A DNA stretch of 9,198 nucleotides from Acholeplasmataceae bacterium (GTDB lineage Bacteria > Bacillota_I > Bacilli_A > ML615J-28 > CAG-698), in NCBI GenBank assembly GCA_012841765.1, contig DUUA01000037.1:1-9198 (forward strand), in the 5' to 3' direction. How positions within the stretch are numbered: the stretch's first letter is position 1; each line of letters opens with the position of its first letter. Shown piece by piece: positions 1 through 5,823 of this stretch. A program made the position numbers and the translations under genes. The notes below the pieces were generated by a model. That model was not told the DNA's origin. It did not search any database and worked only from the letters and a program-made list of their open reading frames with translations.

Positions 1-42
1 ATTAAATATATTATATCATAAATATTACTTAATTACTATAAA

Positions 43-69
43 AAAATAAACCGTAAAACGGTTTATTTT
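43..69 (-). terminator. Intrinsic terminator after the TetR gene
   Basis: An 11-bp perfect stem (43-53 paired with 59-69) closes a 5-nt loop. On the minus strand the A-run at 41-46 reads as a T-tract. The TAA stop codon of the TetR gene (63-65) lies inside the first stem arm, so the hairpin starts within the coding end. It probably ends the M29-EIIC-TetR transcript. The hairpin is symmetric with T-runs on both sides, so it could also act weakly on plus-strand transcripts. Bases 1-42 beyond it are AT-rich and hold nothing I can recognise. Confidence 0.85.
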
Positions 70-659
70 GTAAATTCTAATTTTAAAAAATCTATATATT
101 GATTGTAATCTTCAATCGCTTCTTCTTTCCCAATCATCTTTAATAAATAATTTGAAATACAATTTCGACCAATCATCATTACTAAATCTCTTAGTTTATT
201 AGTTGTGCCTGTTTCAGCCATTTCAAGTGGCAAAACATGTCCTTCTAAATAATCTTCAGAACTATACTTTAAAGCACTATCCTTTGTTTCAGATTTTTCA
301 AAGTTCATCATTGTTTGCATAACATTAAGTCTAAACTGTCTATTTTTTTCTTTTTCTAAACTACTAACTTTATTAGCAAAATTTAATTTTAAAGCTTCGT
401 AAACATCATTATCAGTTTTCTCTAATGTTTTAACAAATCTATACTTATCAAACCCATATAAGTAGTCCAAAAGATATTTAAATAAATCTTCAATATCTTC
501 AAAATACTGATAAAAACTTCCTCTGGGTATTTTAGCTTCTTTAACAATATTAGCAATAACAGCCTTTTCCAGAGGTACTCGTGAAAACTCACTTTTAGCC
601 GCTCTTAGTATTCTTAATCTCTTATCTTTCGATAAATTCATAAATGTATTAGTTGGCAT
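63..659 (-). CDS. TetR/AcrR-family transcriptional regulator
   Basis: The 198-residue product has the usual TetR length. The N-terminal DNA-binding domain spans about residues 10-60: a first helix (KRLRILRAAKSEFSR), then the helix-turn-helix, ending in the family hallmark GSFYQYFEDIEDLF (47-60). Residues 65-198 are helical and would form the ligand-binding and dimer domain; they are too divergent to suggest a ligand. The ATG start is supported by AAAGGAGGT at 666-674, with GGAGG ending 7 nt upstream. It is the last gene of a same-strand run behind an EIIC-like membrane protein gene (53-nt gap) and also has its own promoter. A near-palindrome over that promoter suggests autorepression. The natural hypothesis is that it senses a substrate or product of the adjacent transporter and peptidase. 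Family assignment is firm; targets are inferred. Confidence 0.92.
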   Translation of the reverse strand: MPTNTFMNLSKDKRLRILRAAKSEFSRVPLEKAVIANIVKEAKIPRGSFYQYFEDIEDLFKYLLDYLYGFDKYRFVKTLEKTDNDVYEALKLNFANKVSSLEKEKNRQFRLNVMQTMMNFEKSETKDSALKYSSEDYLEGHVLPLEMAETGTTNKLRDLVMMIGRNCISNYLLKMIGKEEAIEDYNQYIDFLKLEFTK

Positions 660-685
660 AAAAATACCTCCTTTCCTATAAATCT

Positions 686-714
686 ATTATACACTATTTT
701 CTTAAGTCTGTCTT
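686..714 (-). promoter_or_regulatory. Promoter of the TetR gene
   Basis: A perfect TATAAT -10 (686-691) is followed upstream by a 17-nt spacer and AAGACA (709-714), matching four of six bases of the TTGACA consensus. The -35 element overlaps the TAA stop of the upstream EIIC gene (713-715). The -10 lies 26 nt before the TetR start codon, leaving room for a short leader with the Shine-Dalgarno site. The 13-nt core around the -10 is identical to that of the M29 peptidase promoter. Confidence 0.7.
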
Positions 715-716
715 AA
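702..716. promoter_or_regulatory. Candidate TetR operator (15-bp near-palindrome)
   Basis: TTAAGTCTGTCTTAA has perfect 5-bp arms (TTAAG/CTTAA) and one mismatched pair inside. It covers the -35 hexamer of the TetR gene's promoter. TetR-family repressors often bind 15-20 bp palindromes overlapping their own promoters, so this is a good candidate autoregulatory site. It also covers the last codons and stop of the EIIC gene. AT-rich DNA produces chance palindromes, so this rests on position as much as on symmetry. Confidence 0.45.
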
Positions 717-1831
717 ATAGCTAAATCGCCTTTTTTAATCCATCCAAATTTTCTAAATATTATATCAACACCTAAAACTAAAACAATAGGCAAAATAATC
801 TGTAAAATTACTATTGCTATAATTGAAGATGAATTAACTCCCATGGAATCAATTGTGGCAAGTTGCCCAACAAAACCGGAAGTACCCATACCAGCGCCGA
901 TACTAGTTGTTGTCATTTTAAATAACACCGTTGACAAAGGCCCTAAAATTGCACTTACAATAATTGTAGGTAGCCAAATAATAGGTTTTTTTAAAACATT
1001 TTTAAACTGTAACATACTTGTACCCAGGCCAACTGATAATATAGTTCCAATATTATTATCTTTTCTAGACATAACTGCAAAACCAAGCATTTGAACACAA
1101 CAACCTGTTAGAGCTGCACCACCTGCAATTCCTAAAATGTGCAAATCAGCTGCAGAAAAACCTGTCGCATTCGTTCCTAATTGGATTGCAACTGCAATAG
1201 CTGCACTTGAAATTGGAGCCGTTAAGGCCATTCCCATGACAACTGCAATTAGAACTCCCATAAAAAATGGGGTTGTATTTGTAGCTAAAATAATAAATGT
1301 ACCAATTGATTTAATTCCTAAACTAATAGGAATAGTGACAACAAGGCTAATAGAGAACGCTAATATTATTCCTACAAGAGGAATTAAGATTATATCAAGA
1401 GGGGTTTTTTTAGGTAAGATAGTGTCCATAAATATTAAAGTACCAATTACAGTAATATATATTACTAATGGATCTGCTCTTAAAGCAACTATTTCTCCTA
1501 AAAATGCAAAAGTATAAGTATCACCAATATAGGGAGCCATGCTGAAGGCAATACCACCACTAACAGCACCAACAATTAGTTTGAGTCCATCAAACTTTAA
1601 ACTCCAAGCGACACCTAAACCAATACCAACTCCCATTAAACTTTTTACTATTTTTGCTACTTCTTCAAGAGCAGGATAATTAATAATATACTGGTTCATT
1701 GTTGAAATGATTGTTCCAATTATTAAGGTAGCGAAAAGACCATAAGCCATTCCATTTAAAGTTTTAATAAAGAAATCTAAAACTCCTTTATTTTCATTTA
1801 TATACTTTCCCTTAAAATCATATAATTTCAA
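713..1831 (-). CDS. PTS EIIC_2 / PfoR-type multi-pass membrane protein
   Basis: The 372-residue, very hydrophobic product has about ten likely membrane segments (roughly 26-48, 64-80, 84-99, 120-139, 147-170, 176-200, 203-218, 230-253, 285-305 and 335-358). It resembles the PTS_EIIC_2 family, often annotated as PTS transporter subunit IIC or as the putative toxin regulator PfoR. Features recalled for the family are the glycine-rich GVGIGLGVAWSLKFDGLKLIVGAVSGG stretch (67-93, in parts), KKTPLDIILIPLVG (141-154) and GAGMGTSGFVGQLATIDSMG (312-331). There is no EIIA or EIIB domain in the protein or beside it, so phosphotransfer is unproven and the substrate is unknown. The start is TTG: it follows an in-frame TAA closely, and GAGGAGGA lies 10 nt upstream. 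It lies 37 nt after the M29 peptidase gene with no terminator between, so co-transcription is likely. Confidence 0.82.
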   Translation of the reverse strand: MKLYDFKGKYINENKGVLDFFIKTLNGMAYGLFATLIIGTIISTMNQYIINYPALEEVAKIVKSLMGVGIGLGVAWSLKFDGLKLIVGAVSGGIAFSMAPYIGDTYTFAFLGEIVALRADPLVIYITVIGTLIFMDTILPKKTPLDIILIPLVGIILAFSISLVVTIPISLGIKSIGTFIILATNTTPFFMGVLIAVVMGMALTAPISSAAIAVAIQLGTNATGFSAADLHILGIAGGAALTGCCVQMLGFAVMSRKDNNIGTILSVGLGTSMLQFKNVLKKPIIWLPTIIVSAILGPLSTVLFKMTTTSIGAGMGTSGFVGQLATIDSMGVNSSSIIAIVILQIILPIVLVLGVDIIFRKFGWIKKGDLAI

Positions 1832-1840
1832 AATATATTA

Positions 1841-1848
1841 TCCTCCTC
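1841..1848 (-). promoter_or_regulatory. Shine-Dalgarno site deciding the TTG start of the EIIC gene
   Basis: GAGGAGGA on the minus strand is nearly complementary to the 16S tail. Its core ends 10 nt before the TTG at 1829-1831. An in-frame TAA lies between this site and that TTG, and no in-frame ATG is nearby. The rather long spacing is tolerable in Gram-positive bacteria. Confidence 0.7.
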
Positions 1849-1868
1849 TTAAAAACAATTATTAAATC

Positions 1869-3101
1869 TTAAAATACAAAATTTCCTTTTTCAAATACTT
1901 TAACTTCTTTTCCATCTTGAGTAGTCCCAACAATTTTCATATCTTCACTACCAAACATAAAATCAACATGAGTCATAGATTTATTATAACCTTTTGCTTT
2001 TAGTTCTTCTTCAGACAAAGTATACCCGTCTTTAATATTCATTGTATAAGCATTTCCAAGGGCTAAATGGCATGAAGCATTTTCATCAAATAAAGTATTA
2101 TAGAATAATATATTTGTATTTGAAATTGGTGAATCATGAGAAATCAATGCAACTTCTCCTAATCTACTACTTCCTTCATCAAGTTCCAATAAGCTCTTTA
2201 AAGCAGCTTCTTCTTTATCAGCATGATATTTAACTACTTTACCGTCTTTAAACTCTAACCAAAATCCTTCAATAAGCTTTCCAGAATAATTAAGAGGTTT
2301 TGTCGAAACAACTTTACCATTAACGCCATCTTTATGAGGCATTGAAAAAGTTTCTTCAGTTGGGATATTAGGTGCAAAATAAACTCCAGTTTGTGAAAGT
2401 TCTCCTCCACCACCCCAAATATGATTTTCAACTAATTGAACTTCTAAATCAGTTCCTAAGTTGTTTTTAAAATGCAATTTCTTAAAGTTATATTTATTTA
2501 ATTTTTTATTATGAGCATCTAAACGTTCCATATGTTCTGTCCATTCTTGAACAGGATCATTGTCCTCTGTTACTCTTGATGCTGTAAGTATTGCATCCCA
2601 TAATTGATCAACGACTTCAGAAAATTTAGCGTCTGGGAATACTTTCTTTGCCCAATCATAATTTGGAGCTGCAATAACAGTCCATTGGCCTCCATTACTC
2701 ATTGTATATTTTCTTAAAAAAGACATTTTTTCATTAGCTGCTTTTTGAGAAATCATCATCTTCTTAGGATCAACATCTGCCATCAATCCTGGATTTGGAG
2801 AAGCAATAGATAAAAAAGCTCCTTTTTTATCAACAAAATATTCTCCTTGTTTAACTACATGTTCAGGTACTTCTTTTAATACATCATCACTTACATTTAA
2901 ATAATAAAATTTGTTTGTAACTGAATCGTTCCATTTAACAACGACATTACCTGACTTTGCTTTGTACGCCTCTTCAACAATTAATCTTACAAAGTCATAA
3001 CATTCTACAGGAGCATTAACAACTAGTAATTGTCCTTCTTGAATGTTTACTCCAACCTTAACTGCTAAATTAGCAAATTTTCTTAATAATTTTTCGTTCA
3101 T
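1869..3101 (-). CDS. ampS: M29-family metallo-aminopeptidase (AmpS/PepS type)
   Basis: This 410-residue cytosolic enzyme has the usual M29 length and removes N-terminal amino acids from peptides using two bound divalent metals. The family's metal and catalytic residues, recalled from the AmpS/AmpT structures, are all visible: E250 in NIPTEETFSMP, E316 in RLGEVALIS, H345 in ENASCHLALGNAY, Y352, and H378 and D380 in MTHVDFMFGS. Residues 1-190 form the N-terminal domain and 191-410 the catalytic domain. The ATG start is supported by AAAGGAG at 3109-3115, 7 nt upstream. It is the first gene of the M29-EIIC-TetR run and has its own TATAAT promoter just after the reductase gene. It probably recycles peptides; an association with the transporter's substrate is speculation. 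Confidence 0.95.
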   Translation of the reverse strand: MNEKLLRKFANLAVKVGVNIQEGQLLVVNAPVECYDFVRLIVEEAYKAKSGNVVVKWNDSVTNKFYYLNVSDDVLKEVPEHVVKQGEYFVDKKGAFLSIASPNPGLMADVDPKKMMISQKAANEKMSFLRKYTMSNGGQWTVIAAPNYDWAKKVFPDAKFSEVVDQLWDAILTASRVTEDNDPVQEWTEHMERLDAHNKKLNKYNFKKLHFKNNLGTDLEVQLVENHIWGGGGELSQTGVYFAPNIPTEETFSMPHKDGVNGKVVSTKPLNYSGKLIEGFWLEFKDGKVVKYHADKEEAALKSLLELDEGSSRLGEVALISHDSPISNTNILFYNTLFDENASCHLALGNAYTMNIKDGYTLSEEELKAKGYNKSMTHVDFMFGSEDMKIVGTTQDGKEVKVFEKGNFVF

Positions 3102-3127
3102 AAATAAACTCCTTTCAATTACAAACT

Positions 3128-3156
3128 ATTATACACTAAATTGCCTATATTTTTAA
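3128..3156 (-). promoter_or_regulatory. Promoter of the M29 peptidase gene
   Basis: A perfect TATAAT (3128-3133) with a 17-nt spacer to TTAAAA (3151-3156), which matches four of six consensus bases. The -35 element overlaps the stop codon of the upstream reductase gene (3153-3155), the same geometry as at the TetR promoter. The 13-nt core at 3126-3138 is identical to that at 684-696. No terminator separates it from the upstream gene, so read-through may also feed this operon. Confidence 0.65.
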
Positions 3157-4001
3157 GTTAAATTTTTTAAATATTTATTGATTGCGAGTGATGCAGCTGT
3201 TCCATCGCTTATTGCTTTAGAAATTTGCAATATTCCGCCAATACAATCGCCTGCAGCATATAGTCCTGGAATATTAGTTTCATGATTAGTATTAACAACA
3301 ATTTTGTTATTAGATACTTCAGCACCCATTTTTGTAGCAAAATCAGAAGCTGATGCTGTTCCCATAGCAACAAAAATTCCATCAATGTCATACTCCCCAT
3401 CTTTAGTAATAATCTTTTCTAATTTAACATTTCCTTGTAATTCAGTAATTTTTGATTTAATTACTGGATAATCAACTTCAACTTCTAAGCTAGTTTCATT
3501 TGTAAAAACTAAAATATCTTTTGTATATTCTTTTAAAACATTTAATTCTTCTTCCATATATTTACCATTACCAATTATAGCTAACTTTTTATTCTTATAA
3601 AAGAAACCATCACAGATTGCACAAAAGCTAATACCTTTTCCAACATAATCTTCAAAACCTTTAACACGTAATTTTGATCTATTTGAGCCGGTTGCAAGTA
3701 AAACAGTTTTAGCTTGATATTCTTTATTTGCAGTTTTAACTAGATAATCTCCATCATATGATAAGTTTATAACTTCATCTTCAATAATTTCTACACCAAG
3801 TTTCTTTGCTTGTTCCATGCCGTTTTTTACTAATTCACATCCACCAATGGTATTGAATCCATAATAGTTTTCAACAACATCAGTTTTGCCTAATGCTCCA
3901 CAATCTTTCATGATAACTGTGACGTTTTTTCCAAATCTCTTTAAATAAATTGCAGCAGTCATTCCTGCAGGACCACCACCAATAATAATTGTATCTTTCA
4001 T
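3153..4001 (-). CDS. Thioredoxin-reductase-like FAD/CxxC flavoprotein with degenerate NAD(P)H site
   Basis: The 282-residue protein has the TrxB fold signature. It shows an N-terminal FAD-binding IIGGGPAGMTAAIYL (6-20), LLATGS (101-106), the redox-active disulfide CAIC followed by DG (127-132), and the second FAD motif GLYAAGDC (246-253) with a typical C-terminal SKAISDGTAASLAI. It should pass electrons through FAD to the CxxC and then to thioredoxin or another disulfide protein. The NAD(P)H domain is odd. The usual GGGxSA is replaced by GNGKYM (144-149), the HRRxxFR-type NADPH motif is absent (VFTNETS at 165-171), and the protein is about 25-35 residues shorter than usual TrxB. It may therefore use another donor, such as ferredoxin, as described for clostridial FFTR enzymes. 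The Shine-Dalgarno AGGTG, 4 nt before the ATG, is weak. Fold is certain; electron donor and partner are open. Confidence 0.88.
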   Translation of the reverse strand: MKDTIIIGGGPAGMTAAIYLKRFGKNVTVIMKDCGALGKTDVVENYYGFNTIGGCELVKNGMEQAKKLGVEIIEDEVINLSYDGDYLVKTANKEYQAKTVLLATGSNRSKLRVKGFEDYVGKGISFCAICDGFFYKNKKLAIIGNGKYMEEELNVLKEYTKDILVFTNETSLEVEVDYPVIKSKITELQGNVKLEKIITKDGEYDIDGIFVAMGTASASDFATKMGAEVSNNKIVVNTNHETNIPGLYAAGDCIGGILQISKAISDGTAASLAINKYLKNLT

Positions 4002-4056
4002 TTTGCACCTATTTTCTTATATTTTATATATTTATATTCTTTTTAAAACTTTATAA

Positions 4057-4077
4057 AAAAGGAGTCTTACTCCTTTT
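4057..4077 (-). terminator. Intrinsic terminator after the InlB-repeat gene
   Basis: A perfect 9-bp stem (4057-4065 with 4069-4077) has a 3-nt loop, and a T-run (minus strand of 4055-4060) follows the GC-containing part. The TAA stop of the InlB-repeat gene (4067-4069) sits in the loop and stem edge. It should separate the OsmC-InlB pair from the reductase gene, whose own promoter is not clear in the AT-rich 4002-4056 stretch (several TATAAA-like boxes, no convincing -35). Confidence 0.85.
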
Positions 4078-5314
4078 CATAAATTGCATATAAAGTTTTA
4101 AAAGCATGTTCGTTAGCACTTGCTTTTAAAACAATATCAGACCCTTCAATATCAAGAGACCACCCAATAACTTTCTTCCCAGAAAGTCTTTTTGGTAATG
4201 ATATTTCTTTATCAGCTGCTATATATTTTTTTTCAATTAAAGAAGCTGTAGAACTTGCTAAGTTTTCTTTTATTCCATCTCCACTATAATCGACAGTTTT
4301 TGGCCAATTTAAATGAAATCTCCCTACAAATAATGAATTTAATTCATAACGAACTTGCGGTTCAGAATTAAATTTATTGTTTTCATAATTAAATTTTTCT
4401 TTTATTAAATGGTCACTAACATTATTTTGTAAATATTTAATTAACCAAATCCATTTAGTATACATTTTCTTATTGCTTAAAAAATAATCTAATTTTCCAC
4501 CATAGCTTTTTACAAGAAAATCACAAATAGAACCATGAACTTTATTTTGAATACTTTCCTTTGTTACATTTAATCCTGTAATTAAAGAAAAATCTTTTAA
4601 AAAATCAGTATATAAAGACTCAAAACTATTGTATCCATCATTTGAATGTAGATTAACAATTGTTTTCCATTTTGCATATAATGTTATATTTTTAGTTAAT
4701 TTACCATTAAATAAAAATCTAAAACTAGAGTCAGTATACCATCCTAGAAATAAATAATTATTTCTTTGGGGAATCGGAACTACTATTTCTTTTTCATCTG
4801 TTTCAAAAACTTCAATTATAGCATCAGGGTAGGTTGTCATATATTCCCATATTAAATCACTATTCTTAATTTGCGGGGCTTCTTTACTATTTTGTAATTG
4901 CTCTTTTGTTTCAAATTTAAAATACTTTGCTGTATCTACAAGCGCAGCCCAAGAACTCGCGAAAAAATCATCCGCATTAAGTTCATTACAATGTTCAATT
5001 GTTCTCCAATTTTTGAAGAAAGGAATTAACAATTTTATTAAATTTACATGTTTATTGTTTTTATAACAATAACCAATAAAATAATCTTCAGATTGTTCTT
5101 CTAATTTACTACCAGGTTTTTGCTCTAAAAAATATTTCCCAGCGTACTTTCCTATTAAATATGGTTCCAAGTGAATAAATTCAATAAACTCAATTTCAGC
5201 TAATGCTTGATTATAATTTTCATTAATGAAGTAATATAAATCTTGATAAAACTTTACTTTAATATCATTTTTAGGGTTAAAAACTCCCCCATTTAATTCA
5301 TACTTTATTTGCAA
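4067..5314 (-). CDS. InlB B-repeat (Flg_new)-like protein with helical insertions, unknown function
   Basis: The function of this 415-residue protein is not recognised. InlB B-repeat pieces are visible but split. YELNGG (5-10) looks like the first strand of a repeat. Its usual second half, VPIPQRNNYLFLGWYTD...ITLYAKW (179-216), comes only after about 150 residues rich in aromatics and probable helices. A second helical block (223-305) follows. Then VRYELN (321-326) is matched by ISLPKRLSGKKVIGWSLD (371-388) and LYAIYEK (408-414), again separated by extra sequence. FFKNWRTIE (99-107) and YTKWIWLIKY (285-294) may be equivalent positions of a repeated helical insert. There is no signal peptide, membrane segment or LPXTG, although InlB repeats usually occur on surface proteins. 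The TTG start is fixed by GAGGTGA 7 nt upstream, which overlaps the OsmC stop, so the two genes are translationally coupled. Confidence 0.8.
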   Translation of the reverse strand: MQIKYELNGGVFNPKNDIKVKFYQDLYYFINENYNQALAEIEFIEFIHLEPYLIGKYAGKYFLEQKPGSKLEEQSEDYFIGYCYKNNKHVNLIKLLIPFFKNWRTIEHCNELNADDFFASSWAALVDTAKYFKFETKEQLQNSKEAPQIKNSDLIWEYMTTYPDAIIEVFETDEKEIVVPIPQRNNYLFLGWYTDSSFRFLFNGKLTKNITLYAKWKTIVNLHSNDGYNSFESLYTDFLKDFSLITGLNVTKESIQNKVHGSICDFLVKSYGGKLDYFLSNKKMYTKWIWLIKYLQNNVSDHLIKEKFNYENNKFNSEPQVRYELNSLFVGRFHLNWPKTVDYSGDGIKENLASSTASLIEKKYIAADKEISLPKRLSGKKVIGWSLDIEGSDIVLKASANEHAFKTLYAIYEKE

Positions 5315-5320
5315 GATTAA

Positions 5321-5327
5321 TCACCTC
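5321..5327 (-). promoter_or_regulatory. Coupling Shine-Dalgarno site over the OsmC stop codon
   Basis: GAGGTGA on the minus strand contains the TGA stop of the OsmC gene (5321-5323). It lies 7 nt before the TTG at 5312-5314. Ribosomes finishing OsmC would be placed directly at the start of the InlB-repeat gene. This supports the TTG start and a co-expressed pair. Confidence 0.8.
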
Positions 5328-5719
5328 AATATTTCTACTTTTAATTCCATTTCAGCAACATGACCAATAGTGTTATATATTGAACAATACTTAGCACCAA
5401 GTTCTGCACTTCTAATAAGTTTCTTTTCATCAGAAGGACTTTTAATTTTCACATCAACTAAAACATGTCCTAAAGTTCCAATTTTATCATCTTGTTTCTC
5501 CCCTGAAATTTCAATCGTTGCGTCAATAATTTCCAATTGCATTTTGTCAGCAATAGATAAAAATGTTGCATAAAAACAGCTCCCTAAAGCTCCATATAAT
5601 AAATTATAAGGAGCTAATGTGTTTTCCTTTGCTCCAACCTTTGTATTTCCTCTAGGCCCAATTAATTCTCCTTGATATCCTTCGCTAAAATTTAATGTTA
5701 CCGATTCTGTTTTTTTCAT
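5321..5719 (-). CDS. OsmC/Ohr-family peroxiredoxin-like protein
   Basis: This 132-residue protein has typical OsmC-family length. The two family cysteines are present: C48 in GALGSCFYATF and C112 in AKYCSIYNTIGH. In OsmC and Ohr enzymes they form a thiol-disulfide pair in a dimer that reduces organic or hydrogen peroxides in the cytosol, recharged by a dithiol such as lipoyl protein. The context LAPYNLLYGALGSC matches the family's usual A-P-(X)-LL-aSlgsC pattern, while the Ohr/OsmC/YhfA subgroup cannot be told from reading alone. The ATG is supported by AAAGGAG (5728-5734), 8 nt upstream. It is the first gene of a coupled pair with the InlB-repeat protein, and a thioredoxin-reductase-like gene follows beyond the terminator, so a local thiol-redox theme is plausible but inferred. 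Confidence 0.92.
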   Translation of the reverse strand: MKKTESVTLNFSEGYQGELIGPRGNTKVGAKENTLAPYNLLYGALGSCFYATFLSIADKMQLEIIDATIEISGEKQDDKIGTLGHVLVDVKIKSPSDEKKLIRSAELGAKYCSIYNTIGHVAEMELKVEILR

Positions 5720-5756
5720 ATTCTTCTCTCCTTTACAATTTATACATTGTTATCTT

Positions 5757-5766
5757 ATTATAACAT
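5757..5766 (-). promoter_or_regulatory. Extended -10 promoter of the OsmC gene
   Basis: TGTTATAAT forms an extended -10 (TATAAT at 5757-5762 with TGn just upstream), 37 nt before the OsmC start. At 17 nt further upstream is only TTTTAA (5780-5785), a poor -35, which is acceptable for an extended -10 promoter. The surrounding 104-nt spacer (5720-5823) also has an A8 run at 5782-5789 (T8 on the minus strand) that may help end acyltransferase transcripts, although only a weak stem precedes it. Confidence 0.55.
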
Positions 5767-5823
5767 TTATTTGATAATATTAAAAAAAATAAGCCCTAAT
5801 ATGTACCTGTTGCGATACTTAGT

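Noticed and set aside
1137..1517. Open plus-strand frame of 126 codons antisense to the EIIC gene
   Set aside because: It is the mirror of a hydrophobic, low-complexity coding frame, and the minus-strand protein has clear family features. The other plus-strand frames at 843-1094, 2042-2233 and 5370-5573 are rejected for the same reason.
713..1831. Complete sugar PTS locus
   Set aside because: No EIIA, EIIB or HPr-like sequence and no sugar-metabolism gene is present; only the EIIC_2/PfoR-type membrane protein is seen.
3209..3400. Second minus-strand frame inside the reductase gene
   Set aside because: It is a frame-shifted, leucine-rich shadow of the reductase, which has intact motifs. The similar frame at 6720-6926 in the acyltransferase gene is also a shadow.
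4002..4056. Promoter for the reductase gene
   Set aside because: Several TATAAA-like boxes occur in this AT-rich stretch, but none has a usable -35 or TGn extension, so no single one can be chosen.
5782..5821. Possible terminator after the acyltransferase gene
   Set aside because: The minus strand has a T8 run, but only a 4-bp stem (TAAG/CTTA) with a 24-nt loop precedes it. This is too weak to call.
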